Shown here one piece after another: positions 1 to 10,262 of a stretch of 64,000 nucleotides of DNA (position 1 is the stretch's first letter; every line of letters begins with the position of its first letter). A model generated the notes under the pieces. The model did no database searches, was not told the DNA's origin, and worked only from the letters and a program-made list of their open reading frames with translations. The DNA is from Monodelphis domestica (lineage: Eukaryota > Chordata > Mammalia > Didelphimorphia > Didelphidae), in NCBI RefSeq assembly GCF_027887165.1, contig NC_077231.1, positions 185,322,603 to 185,386,602 of the forward strand. The letters run 5' to 3'. The position numbers were made by a program, and so were the translations under genes.

Positions 1-284
1 TAAATAATATGTTTAATATAAATAACACAAAATATATGGGACATAATTTTAAAAAATGCTAACACAAAGTGGCTTAAAATATTACAACTATGTTATAATT
101 TCCATATAATGACAATTCTCTTTGATGAAGAAAACACAGTGATTTTACATTCCTTTTTCAAAAGCTATGATTTGGGGAAATAACATTTAGACAAGTATAT
201 ACTTGGTACTATGAATTCAGGAACTAGATGATCCACTACCAATCCTGACAATTCAAAAATGTTATTTTATTATTTTATTTTCAT
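1..284. other. AT-rich sequence, no gene seen
   Basis: AT-rich sequence with frequent stops in all frames. I see no splice-bounded coding block or recognisable repeat. Confidence 0.5.
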
Positions 285-455
285 ACTCAAGTGGTTTTCC
301 ATTTCCTTCACTGGCTGATTTTACAGATGAGCAAACTGCAGCAGAGTTGAGAGACTTGATCAAGATTACACAGCTAGTAAATGTTTGAGGCCTGAACTGA
401 TTATTCTCCTGACTCTCAACCCAGTGCTCTATCCACTACTCCACTTAACTGTCCA
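285..455 (-). repeat. CORE-SINE (MIR/MAR-like) fragment
   Basis: Read on the minus strand this has the usual order of a therian CORE-SINE. On the plus strand the landmarks are 'ccatttccttca', 'ttttacagatgagcaaact', 'acacagctagtaa' and 'gtgctctatccactactcc'. The copy is old and diverged. Confidence 0.75.
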
Positions 456-935
456 AAATTGTTTTTTTTTAAACTTTACTGTTGACACACCAAGTCTGCT
501 TCTTTTAAAAAAATAAAATATATTCTTCAAAATATATTTTAGAATTTAGTGTTTTCATCAGTTCTTTAAAAGGAGGAATCTCTTTGGGAGATATATTTTT
601 TATCATACTGTTTCTAATAGTTCCAGAAACATACAATAGGTGGTGCTAAATTACTGGTTTTCATTGACCACACATCTTAAGGAATCAGTATAGAACATAG
701 ACAAGTTTGCAGTTTTCACAAGAGCATCACTTTTTCTATCTGTAAGTCAATCTAGAAATAGTCCTTAGGACTGCTAGTTTCCAAATAGGCAAGAGAGTAA
801 GCATTATAATAATGGAATTGTTATAACCTGTAGGAGAGAAGGCTGAGAGGAAGGAGACTTAGGAGGTTCGTGTCTGGATGAATATTTCATTAATTAAAGT
901 GAAGAGTTGTTCTTTTATTCACCAAGGACATGAAA
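456..935. other. unassigned intergenic sequence
   Basis: Unique-looking AT-rich sequence with no recognisable gene or repeat. Confidence 0.4.
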
Positions 936-939
936 ACAA

Positions 940-1145
940 GAATGGATTTAAATTGGATTGCAACACATCTATTCTCACTAAACTGGGAAAGGGATCTAGG
1001 TTCTAGTTCTGCTTCCAACACTTACTCGCTGTGTATACAACCATGGGCAAACTGCTTCCTCTTGTTGTCTCCATTTCCCCATCCCTGAAATGGAAAGAGA
1101 ACTACTTGCCAGTTATTGTGAAGAAAACTCTTTGTAAATCTTTGT
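940..1145 (+). repeat. CORE-SINE (MIR-like), plus strand
   Basis: Diverged SINE in plus orientation. It has a 'ctaggttctagttctgcttcc' type middle, then 'aacacttactcgctgtgt', 'gggcaaactgcttcctctt' and 'ctgaaatggaaag', which match the CORE-SINE order of anticodon-like head, splice-like middle and 'tctgtaaaatg' tail. Confidence 0.65.
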
Positions 1146-1159
1146 GAAATAAATGAATT

Positions 1160-1790
1160 AATTAATTCAACTAACATTTATTATCTACCATGTCTAAGCT
1201 AAGATCAGCACTATGAATGGCACAGAGAATATAAAGAAGGAAAATATAATGTAGTCTTTTCCCTCAAGGAGTTTGTACTCTGCTGAAGAAGGGGTTTGTC
1301 ATTGATATGACATATACAAGCAGTGTGATACAGTGTAAAATATAATAAAACCAAAGGAGGACTCTAGATAAAATGCTCTAGGGGAGTTTGATGAGAATGA
1401 GATCTCTTTCTATTGGGGTAATCAGGGAAGGATTCACAGAAACACTTCCTGAGATGAGACTTAAAAGAACAGGATTCTTTTAGTAGGCTGTGTGATGAGG
1501 AAACATGTTCCAGGCATGGAGGTGGGCCTAGAAAGATGCAGAGAGGTGGAAAAGGACAGGATGAAATGGTAGAACAGTCAGTAGAGTTTGACAGGAACAA
1601 AGAAAGTATGAAAGGGAATAATGGAAATATAAAGTCTGGAAATATAAATTGAAACTAGGAAAGATCTTAAATGTCAAACTAAGTTTGTTGTTTTTGTCTT
1701 TAAGTAATTAGGAGCCAGGGAAGATTTTTGATTGTTGGTTGAATTTAGCAATATGAAATTTGATAGCAATAAATGTAATGCTTTATTCTT
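1160..1790 (+). repeat. old interspersed repeat, family not named
   Basis: It begins with a 'caactaacatttattatct' block, continues through 'ccctcaaggagtttgtac' and 'cctgagatgagacttaaaag', and ends near 'taattaggagccagggaag'. Related blocks appear at 43195-43550 and 46800-47175, so this is a dispersed family. I cannot give it a reliable name. It lies on the plus strand if the 'atttattatctaccatg' end is taken as the start. The minus-strand open frame at 1364-1600 is within it and is not convincing coding sequence. Confidence 0.5.
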
Positions 1791-2995
1791 GGATTAAAAA
1801 AATAAACCACAAAGGTATGGTATGGAAGGTGTGGTTACACAACAGTTTATGTGAAAAAAGTTAAGGTTCTAAGTTGCTTGTATTTATGCAAGCTTTAAGT
1901 CAACATTGTGATGCTATTGTGAGAAAAACTAATATGATCTTAGTGTTGCTTTGATAGAAAGATAATAATATCATGAATAAGGAAGGTAATGGTTTCATAG
2001 TACTTTGCCTGGTTCAAAGCACTTGTTGAGCATTTTGTTCAACTTTTCCTCCATTTTAATAGGAATATTAAGAGGAACAAACAGGAGCACATTCAAATAT
2101 GGGAGAGTAGGATAGTTAGGGACTCCACATCTTATATGGATCATTTGAAGGAACCTGGAATCTTTGGCCTATAGAAGAATATACTGAGGTGGAACATCAT
2201 AACTTTTTCCCAATATATGTAAATATTTCCAAATATTTGAAGCATTGTTATATGGAATTAGGATTAAGATTATTCTGTTTCAGATACCAAGAATAAGACC
2301 AATGATTGGGAATTGCAGAAAGATGAATTTCAGCTCAATATAAAAATGTTATTGACTAGAGTGAAATCAAAAGAGGCAGACCCTTTTTGGTTTAAAATAT
2401 GGGAGGATATGGAGAGCAGGATGGACAGGCATGGATTGGTAGGAATTTGCTTAGTTTGGGGGCATTACCAACATCACAATGAGGTAATAGTTCCATTGGC
2501 ACAATGAGAGTCACTCCACTAGCAAACTTTATCAACTTTGTCAAAGAGAAACTTTGAATCAACATTCCATTTTGCTGCAAATTTCATGTTATCTGGTCCT
2601 ATTTATTTTGAGAATGTTCAGCTATTCCAGTAATTTATTGTCTTATTGATCAGAAGTGAAGGACATCACATTTGAAGTGCTCTAAGGAACTCTTGAAATT
2701 TTTCCTCTTTATAGTTCCCTTAAAATGGAGGGAAAAGTGAATAAAATGTTCCAGATGTATTTGGTCAAGCAGAGTACTGTGAAATCATTACTTCCCTTGT
2801 ACATAAGAACATTTTCTTACAGTTATATACCTATATGAAGTCACCACTAAAAACACCATGAATTCATACCTGCTCACACTAACCCACACCCCAAACACAA
2901 AAATTCACACTTGTTCACAAAGGCAAATTTGTACCTGTGTGCACCACAAATTCACACCTGAATATCCTTGATATTTCCATATATACAACAAAATT
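1791..2995. other. unassigned intergenic sequence
   Basis: No recognisable gene. Two short opposing open frames near 2313-2580 overlap each other and have no splice or codon-bias support. Near 2858-2960 the phrase 'aattcacacctg' recurs three times in imperfect form. Confidence 0.4.
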
Positions 2996-4012
2996 AATCA
3001 GTATCCTTCACATCTGGAGTGCTCTCTATCTTCTGATCCAATTACTGCCTCCCTGGCTTCCTTTAAAGCCCAACTAAACTTCAACCTTTTACAAGAAGAC
3101 TTCCTTGACTCCCTTTCATTCCACTACTTTCCTTCTTTTAATTATTTCCTATTTATCCTTTATCCTTATGAGATGCTTTGTATATATTTGTTTGCATGCC
3201 ATCTTCCCCCATGATATTACAAGCTCCTGTTGTGATATTGAAATCACTTTAAAAGACTGATATATATTAATTTAAGGTAGCCAAGGACTTCACTTTTGTA
3301 ATTCCTAAATGAAACACTCAAGTCAGCTGCCAAATTTTTATGGTGTTTTAATTACAACAGGAGGAAGGGAGAGAAGGAAAGAAGTTTAACTCAGAGCCAC
3401 TCTGGCTCAGGCTGAGCCAAAGCGGGGGTTAAGGCCTTGGATAGCCAAGGCAGGGAAAGGGATCAGTCCTTATCACTCATGTGACCAATCTGAAGGAAAG
3501 CAGTCTGTGGGGCTCCTCCAACCTCAAGAACCAGCCTCCACTGCATTCTAGCCCTCCTCACAGGAAGTCCCGAGCACTCCAGAGGCTGTTCTCTACCTCA
3601 TTTCCTGTGTCTCACATGTGCCAATGTGGGCTCTAGCTTGACCTAGGACTACCCAGAGGTCTGTCCTTTTTTTTGCACATGTCTGTTGAAAGCCATATTC
3701 TCAAATAATTAAATCTTGAGTTTGCTGTAGCCCTTCCTAATCTTGTTACACTGAGTAGGGTGGAGAATGTAGTTTCCAAGATTTGATTCCGTTATTCCAA
3801 GTATCTCTATTGTTATTGATCAGGAAATAGCTAAATCCAATCTTCTAAAGAATGATCTGAATAGGGTGGAGTAGTTTTGAAATTCACACTGTGTGAAGTG
3901 AAGTCAAGTGAGTGTCTTTTGCTCTTTTATGTATCCCCTAGTCCTTAGCACAATGCCTGGCACAGAGTAGGTGCTTAATAAATCTAAATTGATTGATTAA
4001 TTGACTGAAATC
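2996..4012 (+). repeat. LINE-2 3' end, split by an LTR
   Basis: The left half (to 3230) has the L2 phrases 'ctggcttcctttaaagccc' and 'cttccttgactccc', and ends at 'ttacaagctcctgt'. The right half (from about 3893) continues with 'tgtcttttgctcttttatg', 'tccttagcacaatgcctgg' and 'taggtgcttaataaa', then the terminal 'attgattgattaattg' repeats. The two halves read as one L2 tail interrupted by the LTR at 3231-3888, so the L2 is the older element. Confidence 0.8.
3231..3888. mobile_element. probable solo LTR inserted in an L2
   Basis: A 658-bp block inserted in an L2 tail. It starts TGTGA and ends TCACA, the TG...CA inverted ends expected of an LTR. It is flanked by 'ctgt' at 3227-3230 and 3889-3892, consistent with a 4-bp target duplication. 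No primer-binding site or gag/pol reading was seen, so it is read as a solo LTR of an endogenous retrovirus-like element. The exact family and strand are not determined. Confidence 0.6.
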
Positions 4013-4097
4013 AGAATTTCTGATTTATGCCAGAGTGTAAAAGGCTTTAAATACAAAACAAAAGATTTTTTATTTTTTCTTAGAGGCATTAAGGGAT

Positions 4098-4138
4098 CTC
4101 TGTCTCTGTCTGTCTGACTGTCTGTCTGTCTCTCTCTT
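4098..4138 (+). repeat. GTCT/CT low-complexity tract
   Basis: Run of 'ctgtctgtct' and 'ctctctct' units. Confidence 0.85.
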
Positions 4139-4149
4139 TTTGATTTGTG

Positions 4150-4610
4150 ACTTCATTCATGTAGGCACTCCCTACTGAAGAAACTCTCTCCGCCAAAGCA
4201 GATGAGCCCCTCCAACATTTATTGCTTTTCTTTACTATCATATTGGTCAATTTAATAAGTATGATGTGATACGTTCAGAGTTGTTTTAATTTGCATTTCT
4301 CTAATTAATAGTGATTTGGAACATTTTTTGTATGATTAAAGATAGTTTTAATTTCTTCATCTGAGAATTTCCTGTTCATATTATTTGATCATTTTTCAAT
4401 TGGGAAATGCTTTGAATTCTTAAACATTTGATTCATTTTTTTATGTTTGAGAAATGAGGCCTTTGTCAGAGAGATTTGCTATAAAATATCCCTCCCAGTT
4501 TGTTGTTTCCCTTCTAATCTTGGTTACATTGGTTTTGTTTGTGCAAAACCTTTTTTAATTTAATGCAGCCAAAGTTTTTTATTTTACTTCCCATTGTGTT
4601 CGCTATGTCT
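4150..4610 (-). mobile_element. L1 3'-region fragment, minus strand
   Basis: Plus-strand reading contains the reverse complement of a marsupial L1 3' region. Landmarks are 'gaggcctttgtcagagag', 'tcccagtttgttgtttccc', 'ctaatcttggttacattgg' and 'ttttgtttgtgcaaaacc'. No intact reading frame remains. Confidence 0.7.
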
Positions 4611-4611
4611 T

Positions 4612-4872
4612 GTTATATTGTAGTTCAGTTATTTTTCAGTAATATCTGACTCTTTGTGGCTTTATTTGAGGTTTTCTTGTCAAAGATACTAGAAAAATTT
4701 GACATTTCCTTCTCCAGCTCATTTTTCAGATGAGGAAACTGAAGCAAACAGGATTGAATTACTTCCCCAGGGTCACACGGCTAGTAAGTAACTGAAGCCA
4801 GATTTGAACTCAGAAATATGAATTTTCCTGACTCCAGCCCTGTGCTTTATCTACTGTGCCATCTAATTTTTT
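4612..4872 (-). repeat. MAR-type SINE, minus strand
   Basis: Near-complete copy of the SINE that reads on this strand 'atctgactctttgtggc', 'caaagatactagaaaaatt', 'ttccttctccagctcattt', 'gatgaggaaactgaagc', 'agggtcacacggctagtaag', 'ccagatttgaactcag' and 'ctactgtgccatctaa'. It directly abuts the L1 fragment. Confidence 0.85.
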
Positions 4873-4889
4873 CACCCTTTTGTACAGAT

Positions 4890-5035
4890 CCTATAGTTAC
4901 TTATCTTTGGACTTTTGCCTGTCTCCCCAGGATAATATAAGGTCCTGGCGCTTTTGCATTTATATACTTAGAACTCACATTAGTGCCTGGAATATAGTAG
5001 GTACTTAATACATGCTACTGGATTGCCTGATAATT
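4890..5035 (+). repeat. LINE-2 3' tail
   Basis: 'agtgcctggaatatagtagg' followed by 'tacttaatacatgct', the standard L2 terminus. Confidence 0.75.
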
Positions 5036-5224
5036 CAATTGAACAAATATTGATTAATCATTTGCTAGGAGCAGGGATACAAAATTTATATAAGAAATAG
5101 TGTTACTACAGTAAAACAAATCAGAGAAGTGAGCTGATAGCCAGAAAAGATAGATGTTCTTAGCAATGTGCTCTGCCTCTCTCTATGCTTGAATTTCCTA
5201 TATCCTATAGATTAAAAGCAGCTT

Positions 5225-5478
5225 TTTGAGGCAGTGTGGAGACAGCTTTGAATATGGTTTCAGGAGAATAGGGTTGGAATCTGCTTCTGATAGCTACCTA
5301 GCTAGCTACCTAGCTAGCTTGATTCTGGACAGACCATGGGATCACTCTATTGTTCAGTTTCTTTACCTTTAAAATGAGAAGATGATGTTTTTAAGTCTAC
5401 CTCACAGCTACTTGTAAAGAAAACACATTGTAAATCTTGAAATGATATATTAAATATAAGCTATCTTTATTGGTGTTT
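5225..5478 (+). repeat. CORE-SINE with internal CTAGCTAC expansion
   Basis: A plus-strand SINE: 'gaggcagtgtggagacagc' head, 'cagtttctttacctttaaa' middle, then 'cttgtaaagaaaacacattg'. At 5291-5320 the point where such SINEs normally read 'tagctgtgtgacc' has become a short repeat of 'tagctacc/tagc' units. Confidence 0.7.
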
Positions 5479-6280
5479 CTGAAATGGCCTACATTACCAC
5501 TGTAGAGCTGATTATTCTTAAAGGAGCTATATTCCCAGGTGAGGCATTTGGTAATCACTGTCCTATAGCTTAAATTATTGCAAATAAAACTAAAATTAGT
5601 ATTTTTGTTGCCATCACCTTCTTGTAGCCTAAATACTCATTTTGGTACTTTGAAGGATCTGTGACTTTATAATTAGAGGTTCCAAGTGTATGATGATAAA
5701 GTTTTAATAATTGGCTCTCTGAAAAGAAAAGAGACAACTCTTTTAAGTTTAATCTTCATTATTAACATTTTCTCCATCACTTTTTAAAGTGTAGATGATC
5801 AACAAAACAATAAATCAAGTTTTGATTTGTAGTGTTTGAAATTTCTATGGTATAAATACAGTGAAAATTTAGCACTTGGCTCTCTCAAACCTTTCCAACA
5901 TAGTCCTAAGTACCTCTCCAATGGGAGACATTACCACCCAGCCACATCTTCCAATAAATCCTTCATAGGAGAAAGAAAAATAATCAACATGGCAGGGCCT
6001 ATCTCTAGTTTGCTTGACCTTATTTGAATACCAATGGAACATGTGGGCTGTCCATAGGTTATCCTTTGCTTTTGCTATATGACTGGTCTACATTTTTTTT
6101 CTAATCATGCATCACTCTAATGGCACCCTTTATGACACTTATCTTGTGCAATTTTGTTTCATAATGTATTATAGCCTACTGACACCTACATAATGTGTTG
6201 TGCCTCTTCACTGACTTTTCATTTACCCAAACTGTAATTCTTTGAGGACTGTGGTATTCTAGGACACATGACCATAGAGC
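5479..6280. other. unassigned intergenic sequence
   Basis: AT-rich sequence with no recognisable gene or repeat. The 63-codon plus frame at 5836-6027 has no supporting features. Confidence 0.4.
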
Positions 6281-7260
6281 CTATTGGAACATAATTGTTT
6301 AAAAAATATGAGTCTTTGTTTCCAACAGAAGGTTGAGGGAGTCATTAAAATTCTATTATATTTCCCAAATATGATTCAGTTGACTTTTTCCTTCCTCTTT
6401 AATTCTGAGCCAAACTCATTGTCCCTGATATATGTAATAACTCAACAGAACGTTCAGGTCATCCTCTGTCAGAATCTGTACAATAATTACTTTCTATTCA
6501 CTATTTCTTTTTCCTTGTATGGATTTTTAGCCCAGTCATTTTTAAGTATTTGTATATCTCAGAGAAGAGGCTTTATAATGTTCTGTTTTTTTTATACCAT
6601 CAGCAAAACATCACCAACAAATGGAAAGGTCTGGAAGATTTCATTTTTATAGAGCATCTGTCTTCCATTTGACCTTACTTAACTCATCTTGCATGAGAAT
6701 GGCAGACACATTTGGTGAACCTATAACTCCATGTTTTATATCTTGTTTAATGTTAATAATCAGAGGGTCTGTTGAACAGAATTCCTTTTCTGGTGATGTT
6801 TTTTTTCGAAGAATTTTGTATCTTAACATATGTATGAAACTCTTGAAGGACATTCTTTAAGACTTTATTTTTGCTTAACCAATCATATGTGTGTTTTATT
6901 TACTGATTTATTTTTTGTAATCCTCAAACAATAAACATGACGAGATCTTGTATTCCCTACACTGTTCAGTCACATGCGTGATGGATAAAGAAGAGGTCCA
7001 CTATAAAAAAGAGTTTGTAAAATTTTCTTGCTAGTTCCTTTCTCTTATTTTCCTTGAAGATGTCTTTGAAATTTATGTAAATCACTTTCATATAGATTTT
7101 ATAAAGGAGAGAAAGTAGACGTAAAGGTTGATAATTATATATATTTCCACAGCCGCCTTTTTTTGTTTTAATATTGTACAGGATTTTCCTCACACTTTTC
7201 ATGCATTTTCCTCCTTGAGATAGTGAGCAGCAAAATTCCTCAATACTTTAAGATCATCTT
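6281..7260 (-). pseudogene. RTE-type LINE reverse transcriptase remnant
   Basis: On the minus strand, disrupted frames keep the order of RTE-clade (BovB-like) reverse transcriptase blocks. 7202-6966 encodes a 'KKG....NIYNYQPLRLLSLLYKI' type block, equivalent to the usual 'KKGD..INNYRPI.LLS..YK' region. About 6785-6713 encodes 'INIKQDIKHGVIGSP', matching the 'GIKQG..LSP' block. 6621-6601 encodes 'FVGDVLL', where the catalytic 'F/YADD' motif is expected but is damaged. About 6540-6511 encodes 'TGLKIHTRK', matching 'GLKINT.KTK'. Frames are broken by stops and shifts, so this is a dead retrotransposon fragment. The family assignment is from protein-motif memory and would be settled by a translated search. 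Confidence 0.75.
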
Positions 7261-7404
7261 ACTTTTTAACACAGATTTTCTTGGTTTACTGAGTTATATG
7301 TAGCCCTTCTTTCTCATTTTCACTTGTGACATTTCTACTTCATATATCTAAAAATAACAAGCAGCACTTCTATATCTCTCTAAAGTTCATAAACTGCTTT
7401 ATGC

Positions 7405-7545
7405 AGAATTATAGATTTAGAACCAGAAGGAAGTCCATTGAGTTCAGCCCCCTTTATTTTGTAGATGAGTCTAGATTTAAACTCAAGTCTTTCTGATTCC
7501 TAGTTTAGTAATCTATCCACTGAACCATCTAGCTATTTGCCTAGA
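7405..7545 (-). repeat. MIR-like SINE fragment, minus strand
   Basis: 'ttagaaccagaaggaagtcc', 'ccccctttattttgtagatg', 'tttaaactcaagtctttctg' and 'ctatccactgaaccatcta' in minus order. Confidence 0.7.
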
Positions 7546-7552
7546 GGTCAGC

Positions 7553-7785
7553 TAGTTGGTTCAAAGGATAGAATGCTAGATTTGGAGTCAGAAAAGCCTG
7601 AGTTCAAATCTAGCCTCATACATTTACTAGCTTTATAACCCTGTTCAATTTACTTAACCTCTTGTTTGTCTTAATTCACCTGAGAATGAAATAGAAAACT
7701 ATTCTAGTATTTTTGTCAAGAAAACTTCATTAATAGCATGGTCTATGGGGGTCATGAAGAATCAGACATTTGAAAAGACAAATAT
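7553..7785 (+). repeat. MAR-type SINE, plus strand
   Basis: 'tcagctagttggttcaaagg', 'ttggagtcagaaaagcctg', 'agttcaaatctagcctca' and a tail equivalent to 'ttgtcaagaaaacttcatt' and 'gggggtcatgaagaatcaga'. Confidence 0.8.
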
Positions 7786-8188
7786 AAAATGATCTCCCAA
7801 TCCTGATATTTTGATTTATTGCCTGATCTTTAATCTCTTGTACCACAAACCTCAGTCTACTTAAAAATTATTTTTGTTTAGAAATTGTTATAGAGTAAAA
7901 AAAGCTTAAATGTACATGAATTGTGCAAGATTACCAAAATTGTCAAAAACTTAGAATGGGGAAAAGTGAAAAAAAAAGGAACAAAATGTATTTTAGCCTT
8001 CTTTTTGTGTAGAAATGGATCAGTGGCCACTATATTCCTATCATCAATGATGTGTTGGATATGACATACCTTTTAAAGCCTAATCACCCCATCTTTCCCA
8101 ATCAAAATCAATCAATTCCCATATTTCCCAATCAAAATCAAGGTTAGGTACCTTGATTTCTGCTTCTTTTCAAAAGAGCTATTTGCAA

Positions 8189-8190
<2 letters not shown>
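7786..8190. other. unassigned; contains a 30-bp tandem duplication
   Basis: No gene. At 8091-8120 and 8121-8150 a 30-bp unit is repeated; the first 21 bases ('at[c/a]tttcccaatcaaaatcaa') differ at one position and the ends have diverged. Confidence 0.5.
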
Positions 8191-8246
<56 letters not shown>

Positions 8247-8286
8247 GTCTCTCTCTCTGTCTCTGCTTCTCTCTCTATCTCTCTCC
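8191..8286 (+). repeat. (CT)n microsatellite
   Basis: Uninterrupted CT for about 50 bases, then interrupted CT/GTCT units. Confidence 0.98.
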
Positions 8287-9115
8287 TATATTATGGTATT
8301 GCTAGTCTGTACCACTCATATAGTAGTTAGATATTGCCTTGTGTTGTAGTTATTTGTGTATATTTCCTAACCTAGAATGGTTCTGAGTAATGAAAAGGAA
8401 ACATTTTAAGGAAATGATTATGGTGAAGTATTCTGTAACAAGAGTAATTACAATGTTCTTGATTCTAAGGCAACCAAACAACCAAAACAACCAAAAAATT
8501 CAGTTTAAAAAAAGGAAACAATCACAAAATGAAGGTAATTATGGAAATAGAGATGAAAATAATTTTAAGTTGAAAACATATAACTCATGAAAAACTTCTA
8601 AACTTTCTACAAATATTTTTTGAGAACTCTAAGAAAAATATTTGACATAGACAAAAAATCTAGCTTCTTGAATACCTAAAACAAGGAAAAACCAAGCCCT
8701 GAATCCTATGTATTAAAGTATAAGAACCTAATATGAGATCAAAAATACATCTTATATTTAAGTTTTCCAAAGAAAGACCTGGGAGATCCATCAAATATGG
8801 TAAGTCAGCTTCAAAGGTGAACTGAGATCAAACAAAATTAGAAAGCATTTTTTCAGAGGATGATAAATCAGGTAACAACTGGACCTCTGAAGACATTCAA
8901 AACAGGAAACAATCTCAAGCCTATGAAACCACTTGTTCATAGTGTAGAAGATGGACTTAGAAGGTATATGTATGTATTCTTTTTTCAGTCTTTTATTTAG
9001 AGGACTTTTATTATTTTGTATAACAGTGTATTTGAGTTATTAGATCAAGTAGTAAGAAACTGCATAAATGTAAATAAATCACCAAGACAAGGTAGTATAT
9101 ACTTAGAAGTTTTCA
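8287..9115. other. A-rich unassigned sequence
   Basis: A-rich plus strand without a recognisable gene. The composition could suit a degraded LINE, but I find no diagnostic motif. Confidence 0.35.
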
Positions 9116-9119
9116 ATGA

Positions 9120-9345
9120 AATTCATACCATCACTTTCATAAAAACCTTCCCTGATTCCTTCTCTCCAGATGGATAACAGATTTCATAGATTATTTTGCA
9201 CTTTCCTTATGTTCTTAAAATGTGTTTTATATTATCATTGTACCTGTTATCCCCTACTTGACTGTATGTTACCTGAGGGCAGAGACTATACCTTACATGA
9301 ATTTTTTATCCTTAGTGATTAGCAAGTGTAATAAATAAAAAGTAA
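9120..9345 (+). repeat. LINE-2 3' end
   Basis: 'aaaccttccctgattcctt', 'tttgcactttccttatg', 'ttacctgagggcagagact' and a final 'taataaataaaa' are in L2 order. Confidence 0.75.
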
Positions 9346-9532
9346 AATTATTAAATGTAATATTAATAAAATATTCTGGTCACTGTTATAAAATTTATAC
9401 TCAAGTCAGGAGTCCATTAGTAGCTCTTAACAATGTAATTTTAATTAAATGGAGATATATGAAAAAGGGCAATGAAGAAAGGGGACAGAAAAATCTCACC
9501 TATCTAGAAAAGTAACTAAGCTGAAATCACAA

Positions 9533-9657
9533 GGGGGGGGCAGAGAGACAGACAGACAGACAGACAGAGACAGAGACAGAGACAGAGACAGAGAGACAGA
9601 GAGACAGAGGGACAGAGGGACAGAGACAGAGACAGAGAGACAGACAGAGACAGACAG

Positions 9658-9696
<39 letters not shown>

Positions 9697-9703
9697 GAGA
9701 GAG
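9533..9703 (+). repeat. (CAGA/GAGA)n purine-rich microsatellite
   Basis: Eight G residues, then about 160 bases of CAGA, CAGAGA and GA units. It creates a long repetitive minus-strand frame (Ser/Leu/Val-rich) that is an artefact. Confidence 0.98.
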
Positions 9704-9867
9704 CACAAATTTCTGAAACCTATGGTCCCAGCATAGGACAAACTTAGGGAATGATTTGTACCATTACACAAGGAGCATTGTAGAAATACATACATATTTA
9801 ACAAATATGGAATGAATAGAGTACATTTAAGAAAACTGTTAAAGTATTGATCAAACTTTTACTTTTA

Positions 9868-10070
9868 GGGGGCAGCTGGGTGGCTCAGTGGATTGAGAGC
9901 CAAGCTTAGAGATGGGAGGTCCTAGGTTCAAATCTTGTCTCAGGCACTTCCCAGCTGTGTGACCCTGGGCAAGTCACTCCACCCCCATTTCCTAGCCCTT
10001 ACCACTTTTCTGCTTTAGAGCCAATACACAGTATTGACTCTAAGATGGAAAGTAAGGGTTTTAAAAATAT
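9868..10070 (+). repeat. tRNA-derived marsupial SINE, plus strand
   Basis: Nearly full-length. Head 'gggcagctgggtggctcagt', 'ggtcctaggttcaaatctt', 'cagctgtgtgaccctgggc', 'cctagcccttaccact' and the tail 'aagtaagggttttaaa'. It is the best-preserved plus-strand copy in the window and a useful reference for the others. Confidence 0.92.
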
Positions 10071-10074
10071 TTTT

Positions 10075-10262
10075 ATTTTAATTTTTAAATGTATTTTAAA
10101 ATATTTTTCTATGTTTCCATGATTCATTTTCTTTCCCTCACTTCTGCCTTCCCCCCTCCCAGAGGCTACAAGCAAAATTCCACTGTGTTGTACAAATGTT
10201 ATCACTTGATACCTATTTCCATATTATTCATTTTTGCTATAGAGCTGACAAAAATTTTAGCC
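10075..10262 (-). mobile_element. L1 3'-UTR-like fragment, minus strand
   Basis: 'tctatgtttccatgattcat', 'ttctttccctca', 'aaaattccactgtgttg' and 'acctatttccatattattc' form a block I recognise from marsupial L1 3' regions in reverse orientation. It abuts the SINE at 9868-10070. Confidence 0.55.

Noticed and set aside
9496..9804. 102-codon Ser/Leu-rich minus frame
   Set aside because: It is simply the translation of the (CAGA/GAGA) microsatellite.
9868..9960. tRNA gene at SINE heads
   Set aside because: The tRNA-like start with 'gggttcaaat' is part of a repeated SINE with a body and tail, so not a functional tRNA gene.
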